Positions 55,431 through 64,000 of a stretch of 64,000 bases of DNA are shown one piece after another. The number at the start of each line of letters is the position of its first letter. Within the stretch, counting starts at the first letter, position 1. The notes beneath the pieces are model-generated. The model saw nothing but the letters and a program-made list of their open reading frames with translations. It was not told the DNA's origin and ran no database searches. Source of the DNA: Lepidodermella squamata. Lineage: Eukaryota; Gastrotricha. The stretch is from positions 682,001 to 746,000 of the forward strand of contig JBLDXI010000032.1 in NCBI GenBank assembly GCA_047495785.1, read 5' to 3'. A program made the position numbers and the translations under genes.

Positions 55431-56230
55431 GGCTAGTTTCAGCAGATGCATTTCCGCCAGAGGACATATCCGCTAAAATCGATTCCACTTTCTATCACTT
55501 CCTCTCAGCTTATTTCCGCTTACGTATACTTATATTTCCGCTGAATGACTTTTCTGGTGAATATTTTTGACTTCCATGATATTGAGAGTGAAATGCGTAA
55601 ATAATTTCCGAAATGTCAAGGTTTTGCTTCGATCGAAGATTTTGCCACTCTATGTTATCGATTACACGTTTGCAAGATTTTGCTGCAAGTGCCAGGCGCG
55701 GCACTTTTCTTCCAGTAGCTGTCGAGCCTTATCATCTGCTGGGGTGATATTGGCGACATATTTAAGGTACTCCGCCATATGTCAGATCAGCTGCAACGCA
55801 GAGATCACCTTACCAATCGAAGGATTTTTCGCAGCAAATCCTTCTTTCGCAGCAAGAAATATTTCTGCTGAAAAGCAAGAATCTTTCGCAGCAAAGGCAA
55901 GGACGTCGCAAGGCTCTCTTTCGAACGGCAAGTCAAGTCGCTCACACTCTGTACTGGTTTGCAGTCCTTCTGTTGTTTCCTGGCAGACAAGGGCATGCAG
56001 CGCAGGGCATAGGGGCCCCATAAGCAAGGACTCTAGCAGGAATTTACCCTAAATACCGAAATACTATGCATCACCTATATAGAAGGCAGGACCGGAACTG
56101 AGGGCATAGGTTTGAGGTGAAAAAAAATATAAGGCAGGACTTTTAAGGCTTTCAGAAACATTAGAAGGCAGTGCCTAACAATTCGCTATTTACAGTATAC
56201 AAAGGCGGAAATTTCAATAGTTCCAGATAG
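55431..56230. repeat. Degenerate TTTCCGC/TTTCGCAGC phrase repeats, no gene
   Basis: 55440-55560 holds several ATTTCCGC(T/C) phrases and 55805-55910 holds TTTCGCAGCAA phrases with irregular spacing. They resemble the phrase arrays near 645 and 7208 and suggest an old transposon end. Frames across it are not convincing. Confidence 0.4.
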
Positions 56231-56725
56231 TGGTATTTTTGTCGGTAATATGTTTCACCATATTGTTTTGGGTTTCACCTGGCGCTCCTTCTACTACGAC
56301 CGCAGGGACGAGCAGGGTCCAAATTTCGTTACCTCTTACTTGCATTGATGATTCCGCAATATTCTTTTCAGAGAATTTGTATTCCCGCGATAATTCGGCT
56401 GTCCTAAGTTGTTTAGGAGGGCTGTGACACGTGCCATAAACACCACTATGGTAGCTAAATTACAGTGCATTAGTCAATTTTATTGGTGCTATTCGCTTTC
56501 TAATGAGTAAAATACTGTATGCACCCTATTATGATTTCGGTAAACAAACTGCGCTTTGTTTGCGAAAATCGACTCAAGATACAACGCTGATTATAAACGC
56601 TGAAGAATCTTCGCGTTTGCCATCGATTTCTCCACACTTTTGTTGACTGATTGTTATAAGAGATAGCAGCAGCAACTCGCTGTTTCCAAGTACTGAAAAT
56701 TGAATTATTTGTTTCGCAGAAAAAA

Positions 56726-57316
56726 ATGCAGAATAGAGTCACCGAGATATACACCTACGATTCATCGCCTTATTACGACGGCGATCCTTCGATTTACACC
56801 GATGATGCTAATAGTTTTTATTCAGCGACCTCGGAAAATTACGGCCGTCGGCCGCCTGTTATTCAAGCGAACCAGGCTCGATTTGTCGGACCGGCCTTAG
56901 CCTTCCGCCCGTCCTACGCCGATGACGCCGCGTTTAATTACTACAAAAGTTTTTACGGGACGCATTACGCCGACAGCTACGTCAATCAACACGGACCTTT
57001 CAACCAGGTTTATTCCATTTCAATACCGAAACGTGATGCGCCGATTACATTCGATCAACACCTAATTCCACGCGCTTTGATTTTCGACTATTTAGGCGAT
57101 GAAACTGTTCAGACTCAGCAGCCAGTTACGATAATTCGGGATTTCAGCGACGATGGGCGCAGTGGGATTTATGAGGTTCTACCGGATTATGACGTTGAGG
57201 TCGAGATCACGCCGGCGCCAAGTGAAGACAGCCAGTCGGAGAAACTGCGCGACATGCCTGATTCTTGTTGCGGTCTGTGTTGTCAACGATTTTTCGGCTG
57301 CTGTTCATCAAAATAA
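56726..57316 (+). CDS. Tyr-rich protein with Cys-rich C-terminus, unrecognised
   Basis: A single 196-aa frame starts 11 bp after an acceptor-like TTTGTTTCGCAG, so an upstream exon or trans-splicing is likely. The N-terminal third is rich in Tyr, Asp and Ser (YTYDSSPYYDGDPSIYTDD). The C-terminus ends DSCCGLCCQRFFGCCSSK, a cluster of seven cysteines that could be palmitoylated or bind metal. There is no signal peptide or membrane segment. AATAAA follows the stop at about 57326, supporting a real transcript end. No family is recognised. Confidence 0.7.
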   Translation: MQNRVTEIYTYDSSPYYDGDPSIYTDDANSFYSATSENYGRRPPVIQANQARFVGPALAFRPSYADDAAFNYYKSFYGTHYADSYVNQHGPFNQVYSISIPKRDAPITFDQHLIPRALIFDYLGDETVQTQQPVTIIRDFSDDGRSGIYEVLPDYDVEVEITPAPSEDSQSEKLRDMPDSCCGLCCQRFFGCCSSK

Positions 57317-57329
57317 TTATTGAAAAATA

Positions 57330-58220
57330 AAAGCTGTTGAATAGTAAACTTGGGCTCGATTTGTCAATTATTGCCTTTTCGATAGGTATCCTAAATTTTC
57401 CGATTTTCAACAGATGCTCATTTAGGTTTCCAGGCATTAAACGTCCTTGAATCTGTGCAGTTATACTTTAAAAATCAGCTCATAATTTCAGCTGATTTCA
57501 GGCTACAGCGACGATTTTTAGGTTCTGGGAAAATTCGACAGTTTCGACAGGAAAATTCGAGTATTTCCTAGATCTGAAAGACTGGTAAATCACATCGCTG
57601 TTGCAATTACTAAAAAGTCTTGATAACATTTTTTCCACTGATTTTTCATGTCTAAAGTCTAAAAATCGAGTTATAGGATTAGGTTATATCTAAATATGCA
57701 TAAAAATTGTCGAATTTTTAAACACTTGCTATTCCTTAACCATAGGAGGTTCCCCGGGTTCATATTAAAACTCCGAACCCATATGAGTAAGCTTGCAAAA
57801 TCGCATGAGCTCATTCCTCACCGTTACCGAACCATCGCTGCTCAAAGGTGAAAAAGGGAAAATTTTAAAACCTCTCGACGGTGCCCTAAATTTGCATAAA
57901 ACCTTCTTCTGAACCTAAAGTGCATATGTATGACAATTTCGACAGTTTTTAAGGATATTAGAGGTATTTAGGTAGTCAATTTGTTATTCCAAGTTGATAA
58001 TTTTTCAGATTTTCTTGCACACAATTGATGAGTCAAACATTTCGCGTAAAATGAGTCACAATACTGTGGTAGAGCGATGATTCATTGTATGACTATGGCC
58101 CAAGTGAGCACGCGCCACGCCTTGCGATTTTTTTATTGGCAGCGATAAAAGCAATCACACACACAAACAGATCGACATTATTATTTTACGTGTGAATTCA
58201 ATTGATTCTTGATTTCATTT
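57330..58220. other. No gene recognised between the Tyr-rich and protease/RING genes
   Basis: AT-rich sequence without long frames. It probably contains the promoter and 5-prime UTR of the gene at 58222, but I see no specific element. Confidence 0.4.
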
Positions 58221-58221
58221 T

Positions 58222-59583
58222 ATGGCTTCAAAACTTCAGAAAAATAAGCAAATTCCGGCCAAAACCGCCAACAAGGCAAATAGGTGAGTCCGAATATTTC
58301 TCCCTCATGAAACTTGTTACCCCTCGACCAGTTTGCCCGTTAGTCGATCAGGCAATCCTAACTACGCCCTGACTGATCACACAACAGGTCGCACTTCGAT
58401 TCGACCTCTGACAACTGCCAACAAGTACAACCAACTGAGCGATACAATGGGAGATAATTCTTCGAAAGCTGTCGACGACGAACTTGCCAAGGAAGCTCAA
58501 GAAAAGTTGGACAAGCTCACCGAGCCAACTCGTTTCATCGAATCGAGCATGAGCCAGTACACAGTCAACAGTTCATCGGCTTGCACGATCATCGCATGCG
58601 AAGCTTCACTCCGCCTTCTGAGCCGGGATCCAAAATCGCCGAACAGACCGACTAGGCAGTTGATCGACGACATTTTGAACTACTGCTCCAACATCGAATG
58701 CGACCATGTTGCCTTGGAAGACATCTTCCACGCCGATATGGTCCCGCGATATTCAAAGGCTTTTCGTGTAATCCAAGAATCGCAGTCAACCATAAGCCGT
58801 CTGCGTAATTTTACCTTGAGTGAGGGTGATTTCGAGCCATTTGCTATCTTGCTAACAAAGCCGCCGGAATCTGTGGCCATTATCGCTCAGTCACCGAGTC
58901 GATTCGTTGTTTTCGACTCGCACAAGCGTAGCGAGTCAACAGGTGCGTATTTCTTCGTGACCAGCTCGATTGGTGAAGCTATCGAACATGTCGAACGAAT
59001 CTGGCCGTATTTTGAATCTTATTCACTGCAAACTGACATGATGAACATGGTCCAAGTGTTCGTTGTCCAGCTTGCAGATGGAGCTGTCCCGGATCTTGAT
59101 TTGAGTCGGCTGGAGAACTTGCGTTTGAAGCAGCAGATTCAAGAACTGAAGCGGCAACTTGCTGAGGAGAAAGCTGTCTCAAGCCAGGCCAAACAAGAGC
59201 TGGAGAAAGTTCGATGCAACTTCAGCGAATTCTACAAGTTGGTCTCGAAAAATTTGACGCAGCAACAGGCAGCTTTGGTTGAATTCGGCCGCTACAATGG
59301 AACATCAACCACGCCCGAAGTTTTGACGCCCCCTAAAGCTACGTTTCAATGTTGCCTGTGTCGCAAATCGGTATCTTGTGACAACGTATTCCCGCGATCT
59401 ACCTGCGACAAACACGATGCGTGCTTCGAATGTGTTCAGGATTACGTCAGACAGAAGCTTCATGCCTATCACATTCCGACTTGTCCGAAGGCGAATTGCT
59501 TTGTTCAGCTGACGGCTGACGAAACTTCGATGGGATGCACTGAACAGTGGCAGTTTAACCGCATTGCTGATATTTATCGCTAG
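58222..59583 (+). CDS. Putative cysteine-protease-like domain fused to coiled coil and RING-like finger
   Basis: The exons are 58222-58283 and 58344-59583 (60-bp intron); the product is 433 aa. Residues 84-250 contain SMSQYTVNSSSACTIIACEA (Gln92, Cys101) and, about 110 residues later, RFVVFDSHKR (Asp212, His214). An upstream Gln, a Cys at a helix start and an Asp-x-His pair on a strand resemble the deubiquitinase domain of herpesvirus large tegument proteins and its cellular relatives; this is inference from motif order. A coiled coil (about 265-305, LRLKQQIQELKRQLAEEKA) follows, then a RING-like finger (CCLCRKSV...CDKHDACFECV...CPKANC). The RBR ligase starts 182 bp downstream and its first finger is similar. 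Confidence 0.7.
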
Positions 59584-59765
59584 TGACTTGATCAGAACTT
59601 CAATAAAAACCAAGCATGGTCAGCTTTTTAGATTGATATTTTTCGTTTGGCAACGAGCATACTGCAAACGAGTGTACTTCCTTAATCTAACAATCTAGTT
59701 AACGGTGTTGATATGCATTGCATTTTGCATTTTTAGACTTTCATTGTTATGGTCCCAGAGCTGCG

Positions 59766-60785
59766 ATGAACGTGGCATCTTCTGAGCATTTCTTGTGTGA
59801 CAAGTGTCAGAAATTCTTCGACGGCAAAGAAGCTTACACGTTCGAACCATGTGGCCACGAATTCTGCCGGCCATGCGTTCGCAATTTTTTGAACGAATGG
59901 CACACCCTGGCTTGCCCAGCTCTGCCGAACTGCTCAGCGTCGATGTTGATTCAAGAATCTCTATTGTCACCGAATGCTCCTTGGTCGCTAAGCGGTCACG
60001 ATATGCCCGAAGAGCTAAGCGATCACGATCTGTCCGAAGAGCTAAGCGATCAATTGTCGAAAAACCTGACTGTCACCAAGTCATCGGCCACTTTTGATTG
60101 CCCTATCTGTTTAGATTCCCTGTCGATCGAAGACGTCTTTCAAACCTCGTCGTGTCAACATGAGTTTTGCCGTGAATGTGCTCAAAATTACTTTACCACA
60201 GTCGATGTCTTGAAGTGTCCGATTCCCAAGTGTGCTTGCGAGGTAACACTCGAGGAAACTCAACTAGTGCTCAACCAACAGCAATACACAGCTCTTGAGA
60301 AGAGATTGCTGTCGAAGGCTACCGCTCTTTTCGTCCACTGTTCGGTGACTGATTGCGTTGGCGTCGCTGAGGTGGTGCCACCTAACCGGCGTTTCACTTG
60401 CCCTGTTTGTGGCCACTCAATGTGCTCAGAGTGTCGCGATCAATGGCATGCTGATGATGTTACCTGCGAGCAGTTGCGGTTGCGTAAACAAGCCGAGAAA
60501 AACCGGGCGGAACAGCTGACTCAGGCATTTGTAGCCAGTGGTAAACTAAAAACCTGCCCGAAATGCAAGGCACCCGTCGAGAAGGTGGATGATGGCGGAT
60601 GTCATCACATCACATGCATATGTGGCGCTCACTTTTGGTAACATTTATCATTATTATTTGATATGTTCAAACTTAAGAATTTAAATTTCAGCTATATGTG
60701 CGGGAAAAGTGTTAATCCTGAGCGATGGGTCGAGCACGGAACATGTCCCCTGTTTGATGTACCGGCTGAAGGCACTGCCGCTTAA
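59766..60785 (+). CDS. RBR (RING-IBR-RING2) E3 ubiquitin ligase, 2 exons
   Basis: The exons are 59766-60637 and 60692-60785 (54-bp intron splitting a Cys codon); the product is 321 aa. An extra N-terminal finger (CDKCQKFF...CGHEFCRPCV) precedes RING1 (CPICLDSL...CQHEFCRECAQNYF), IBR (CPVCGHSMCSECRDQWH) and RING2 (CPKCKAPVEK...GCHHITC). The Cys of HHITC fits the catalytic, thioester-forming residue of RBR enzymes. The splice restores AHFCYMCGK, which the unspliced frame would lose. RBR ligases pass ubiquitin from E2 through that Cys to the substrate. A short internal repeat (HDMPEELSDHDLSEELSD) lies between the first two fingers. The start follows an acceptor-like TTTTTAG at 59736. Confidence 0.9.
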
Positions 60786-61251
60786 TGTTTGACGACATCT
60801 TTTGCTCAAACTCTGCTTTATTATTTGATTCTAGTTGGAATAAAATAAAAGAGATAAATCTTCTAACATCTTCTAATAAATCTTCTTCCGTTCAGGGATA
60901 ATCCTGGCATAAGCACCAATTTTTATTCCAGCCTAGTCAAATTTTTCATTGAATGCTGCATTTTTCATTAAGTGGTAAACCCAATAGTTGAGAAGTTGAG
61001 CTGGAACCGCATCGAATCATAACGATTCCACATACCTAACTATTTTTAAGAATTGGGCACCATTGCATAGCTGGCATTCAGGCTGATATTCATCGTGCTA
61101 TCCACCTATGATATCCACCCGGATATTGTATAATATCCAGCTGGCGACTTATTGTGGCGAGATATTGCTAAGCGCTATAAGCAAGTAGAGTTTTACGTTC
61201 GAGCCGTTCGTTTAAAGTATAATATCATTTTCGAATTGGTAATTTCAGGCA
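60786..61251. other. Spacer before the tRNA/U1 cluster
   Basis: AATAAAATAAAAG near 60839 is a probable polyadenylation signal of the RBR gene. 61078-61136 is a fragment of the inverted-repeat element at 29411 (CATCGTGCTATCCACCTATG). No gene is seen. Confidence 0.45.
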
Positions 61252-61323
61252 AGCAGAGTGGCGCAGTGGAAGCGCGCTGGGCCCATAACCCAGAGGTCTG
61301 TAGATCGAAACTACGCTCTGCTA
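61252..61323 (+). tRNA. Initiator tRNA-Met (CAT)
   Basis: Acceptor AGCAGAG/CTCTGCT begins with A, the D-arm is GCGCAGTGGAAGCGC, the anticodon stem CTGGG/CCCAG with loop CCCATAA (anticodon 61284-61286) has a three-G:C run, and the T-arm holds TAGATCGAAACTA instead of the usual TTC. These are eukaryotic initiator features. Confidence 0.95.
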
Positions 61324-61439
61324 ACTGTCGCAATATTTTTCCTCAGAATTTCGATGAAGAAACGAATAACCAAATGATTTTACTGCCCGCTTATCGTTCA
61401 ACTGCTGAGTGGCGTCGATCGCGTAGACCTTTGGCCACT

Positions 61440-61599
61440 AAACTTACCTGGCACTGGGATGAACCGAGATCAGCAAGTCGGTCGCCCCAGGGCGAGGCGG
61501 GCCATTGCACTTCGGTCCGCTGACCCCTGCGCTCTGCCTCATCGGTGGAGTCGGGTGCAAAATATTTCACTTGGGTACCGGCGTTCGCGCCACACCCGT
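61440..61599 (+). ncRNA. U1 spliceosomal snRNA
   Basis: The 5-prime end AAACTTACCTGGC holds the 5-prime splice-site recognition sequence. Stem-loop I has the U1-70K loop GATCAGCAAG (61467-61476) in an ACCGA/TCGGT stem. Stem-loop II has the U1A-type loop ATTGCACTTC (from 61504) in GGGCC/GGTCC. CCCCAGGGCGAGGC and CTGACCCCTGCG form the core helices. An Sm-like AATATTT lies at 61560-61566. The last stem has GGCGTTCGCGCC. The length of about 160 nt is normal. Loop I differs slightly from the usual GATCANGAAG. Confidence 0.93.
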
Positions 61600-61724
61600 A
61601 AAATTGCAAACAATTACCGTAATTCCCAAAAATATGCCGCCCATTTCAGAATACATTGGCCATTAAAACTATCGATTTTATTCTCAATGTAAAGTTGTAA
61701 CTCTTTGATTGGTCTTTCCATCAA

Positions 61725-61806
61725 GGTAGCGTGGCCGAGTGGTCTAAGGCGCTAGATTTAGGCTCTAGTCTCTTCGGAGGCGTGGGTTCGAACCCCACCG
61801 CTGCCA
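61725..61806 (+). tRNA. tRNA-Leu (TAG)
   Basis: Acceptor GGTAGCG/CGCTGCC, D-arm GGCCGAGTGGTCTAAGGC, anticodon stem CTAGA/TCTAG with loop TTTAGGC, variable arm TCTCTTCGGAGG and T-arm GTGGGTTCGAACCCCAC. It is 82 nt, a class II tRNA. Confidence 0.94.
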
Positions 61807-61890
61807 ACATTTTGTTATCAGCTACGGCTGAAGCAGAAATTGATTCACTTGAGCAAATATTGGATTCGTGAATCACTTCTCAGGATTATC

Positions 61891-61967
61891 AGGATGCAAG
61901 TAGTTAAGGGGTCTGACTAGAAATCAGATGCGGTTTCCGCGCGTAGGTTCAAATCCTACGGCGTAAG
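61891..61967 (+). pseudogene. tRNA-Ser (AGA)-like, 5-prime end degenerate
   Basis: The anticodon stem TCTGA/TCAGA with loop CTAGAAA, the variable arm GCGGTTTCCGC and the T-arm GTAGGTTCAAATCCTAC are intact. The acceptor 5-prime strand and D-arm (TGCAAGTAGTTAAGG) do not pair with GGCGTAAG. It is probably inactive. Confidence 0.65.
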
Positions 61968-62039
61968 ATTTGCAGATTGTTTGGAAAACTAAATTCTGCT
62001 ACAGTTCACTTCCTGAATAGTCCTCACAATCTTCATGAG

Positions 62040-62111
62040 GCGTCAGTGGTGTAACGGTCAGCATGGTTGCCTTCCAAGCAGCCGATCCGGGTTCGACTCC
62101 CGGCTGACGCA
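62040..62111 (+). tRNA. tRNA-Gly (TCC)
   Basis: Acceptor GCGTCAG/CTGACGC, D-arm GGTGTAACGGTCAGC, anticodon stem GTTGC/GCAGC with loop CTTCCAA, and T-arm CCGGGTTCGACTCCCGG. All are canonical. Confidence 0.95.
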
Positions 62112-62196
62112 CACGTTTTTAGCTCACGTTTGAAAGCAGCAATCACATTACTAGTAAAGGGATTGAAGCTGATATTGCCGAAACCAATGTTCGAAA

Positions 62197-62268
62197 GGTC
62201 CCATGGTGTAGCGGTTAGCACTCTGGACTCTGAATCCAGCGACTCGAGTTCGATTCTCGATGGGACCT
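62197..62268 (+). tRNA. tRNA-Gln (CTG)
   Basis: Acceptor GGTCCCA/TGGGACC, D-arm GGTGTAGCGGTTAGCAC, anticodon stem CTGGA/TCCAG with loop CTCTGAA (anticodon 62230-62232), and T-arm TCGAGTTCGATTCTCGA. Confidence 0.95.
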
Positions 62269-62353
62269 TGGCCCAAGTTTTTAGCAGGCAAGACAACAAA
62301 CATGACATGCGGTGAAATTCAAACAGTGTTAACCAACAAGTGAGGTTAGCCTA

Positions 62354-62425
62354 GGGGGCATAGCTCAGTGGTAGAGCGTCTCATTCGCATTGTGAAGGTC
62401 TCGGGTTCAATCCCCGATGCCTCCA
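62354..62425 (+). tRNA. tRNA-Ala (CGC)
   Basis: Acceptor GGGGGCA/TGCCTCC with a G3-U70-type wobble, D-arm GCTCAGTGGTAGAGC, anticodon loop TTCGCAT in stem TCTCA/TGTGA (one mismatch), and T-arm TCGGGTTCAATCCCCGA. Confidence 0.88.
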
Positions 62426-62484
62426 GTTGGCCACTTTTTTCGCATAATTAATCTGAAATAATTACTTAAAAATTCGTAAAATTG

Positions 62485-62568
62485 TGTCAGAAGTGGGGTT
62501 CGAACCCACGCCCTCTTTCGAGGACCAGATCTTGAGTCTGGCGCCTTAGACCGCTCGGCCATCCTGAC
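62485..62568 (-). tRNA. tRNA-Leu (CAA)
   Basis: Minus strand: acceptor GTCAGGA/TTCTGAC, D-arm GGCCGAGCGGTCTAAGGC, anticodon stem CCAGA/TCTGG with loop CTCAAGA, long variable arm with CCTCGAAAGAGG, and T-arm GTGGGTTCGAACCCCAC. It is 84 nt, class II. Confidence 0.94.
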
Positions 62569-62873
62569 TGCTTAACCAACATTTCGATTGGACGCATGTC
62601 AACACGCCGTTTCTAGCTTTGAGTAATCACGGAACTTGAAATCCTGCATACCTAGGCTGCATTTAATAAGAGAGGCACTGAGGCATAAAATGGCTATCGC
62701 ATCGGACTTGGAAGATTGCGGGTTCGACTTTTCATTCCAATTTGCATTCCAGCTTCGTTCAATTTTTGCATTTTAAATCAGCCGCTGGAACCACATTGAT
62801 TTGTCTTCCTTGTTTCCTACTATTCCACAGCAATATTTTTCAAGATTTTGGTATTCTGATTTCCAATTATAAC

Positions 62874-64000
62874 TCAAGCTAAGAAGTGACCTCTCGTCGT
62901 TGCGAGAACTAAAGCTAGAAAAGTCACATCAATGAAGAAGCACCCTATGATGATCCAAACACTCCACGAAGCATAACAATAAAGTTTCATGTACGACGAA
63001 TCTCGAATGCCTCCAGATGGCAGTGGCTCCATATCTTCATCCCTTTCCAGTTCCTCATCCTCAGCGATGGTTCCTACAAAACAAAGTTCAAATCTTTTGC
63101 CCAACATAATTTTCTATTTACCATGAATTGCGTGGTGTAGAGCATCCTTCGTTGCGTTGAATGAAGTCATAAAAGTATCCTCTACTTCATTTTTCTCTTG
63201 AAAATGAATAAAATTTCAAGGCCAAAACTGTAAAAAGATGGGTAGGACTTACTCAAAGCTTTAGCCGTTGTAGTTACCTTGAGAATCTGAGGTAGTGGCA
63301 CAAATTCGGTGCTCGAACCTCGAGATTTTTCAGTTGATTTCGCGCTACCCTTCGAGTCATCGTCAAGCTTCGCGCCATGGCCAATGTAGACAGTCTCTTT
63401 CTGAACTTGATTCGGAAGAGCATTCGCAAGGCGCCACTTCTTTTTCACCTGATAATCGTAAGCTGTTCGATTGAAGTTCAAGCCTTTATAAGGGTCAAAT
63501 TTTGAAGCGGTTGCAACGTTTTGCACCCAAGAACAGATTTCGCAAGATGCCCCGTGCCAGAAGAGGACAGCTAGGATCGCGAAAAATGAGCTCAGAAATA
63601 TGCCAATAAGAACTAGCCATTCTTTGATGAGCAAACTCTTCTCAGTAGACGAGTAGTCACATTCGTCGAAATCGATCTCGAAAGTAAATGAATGGTAGAG
63701 TAATAGCACCAAACTTGCACTGATTAATGACAGACTTATGAAAGCAAGACAGCGACTCAGTGTCATCCAATCGAAAACAACTTGACTTGGTATCCACATT
63801 GTCTCGTAAACGAATTGCGGGGTGGTAGCGACTGGGAAGACGCGTTTAAATTTCGAGTACTTGCGGACATGTAGGGTGAATAGCCCGGCGTAGGAGGCCA
63901 CTCGTCCATCTTCAAAATAAGTCCACATAGGCAAGGTAATCGCTGTCATTAGCAGGGCATAGATTACTAAGCTGATTGCAATCGTAAGTTTCGTCCAAGG
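62874..64000 (-). CDS. Four-pass membrane protein, claudin-like topology (3 exons visible, 5-prime end outside window)
   Basis: The visible exons are complement(63253 to beyond 64000), complement(63122-63196) and complement(62874-63073), with GT-AG introns and matching phases. The frame is open to the window edge, so the start is missing. Hydrophobic segments: a first at the edge (IAISLVIYALLMTAITLPMW), CLAFISLSLISASLVLLLY, LIKEWLVLIGIFLSSFFAIL, and a fourth in the last exon (WSVWIIIGCFFIDVTFLALV). A long loop after the third holds Cys and Lys/Ser-rich stretches. Four passes and nearby Trp recall the claudin/PMP22/MARVEL group, but no family signature is clear. Confidence 0.75.

Noticed and set aside
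62690-62735. tRNA-like GCGGGTTCGACTT at the edge of the second tRNA cluster
   Set aside because: Only a B-box-like stretch is present; no arms fold, so it is not called as a gene.

Overview
The window looks like a 64-kb piece of a small, intron-containing animal nuclear genome, most likely a nematode or another small ecdysozoan. The reasons are introns of about 50-60 bp with GT-AG ends, AT-rich spacers, metazoan proteins (RIO2 kinase, an EEA1-like FYVE protein, a cholinesterase-like esterase, an RBR E3), a U1 snRNA beginning AAACTTACC, and acceptor-like TTTTAG/TTTCAG sites just upstream of several start codons. The last point would fit spliced-leader trans-splicing, but no SL gene was found. 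The species cannot be named from the sequence.

Layout. 1-10.4 kb: a DNA transposon with terminal inverted repeats carrying a decayed transposase, an intact P-loop NTPase gene (copy A), a LINE remnant, nested foldback and hAT-like elements, and a nearly intact NTPase copy B with one nonsense codon. 10.6-12.0 kb: a cluster of tRNA genes and tRNA-like sequences bounded by about 110-bp inverted repeats. 12.5-20 kb: a mosaic of a Ty3/gypsy retrotransposon and an antisense non-LTR retrotransposon, with a 1.1-kb TIR element inserted in the integrase. 21-25.6 kb: NTPase copies C and D around a second copy of the first transposon. 26-34 kb: gene-poor, with several miniature elements. 34.7-35.9 kb: NTPase copy E, frameshifted and with a substituted Walker A lysine. 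36.3-44.5 kb: a minus-strand family of six-exon genes (two intact, one partial) with a coiled coil and a possible degenerate restriction-endonuclease-like fold, separated by two large foldback elements. 46.1-64 kb: a conserved host region with RIO2, EEA1-like, carboxylesterase, a Tyr/Cys-rich protein, a cysteine-protease-like/RING fusion, an RBR E3, U1 snRNA, a second tRNA cluster and a four-pass membrane protein that runs off the window.

How the parts relate. RIO2 and the EEA1-like gene are 75 bp apart in tandem, which suggests an operon-like unit. The protease/RING and RBR genes sit side by side and both concern ubiquitin. The NTPase family and the REase-like family lie in the same accessory territory and on the same strand. 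Together they recall the NTPase plus REase-fold parts of Crinkler/CR-type proteins, but that link is inference. Most of the rest is mobile-element sediment, and several insertions can be proved inside the window from target-site duplications or from an empty paralogous site.
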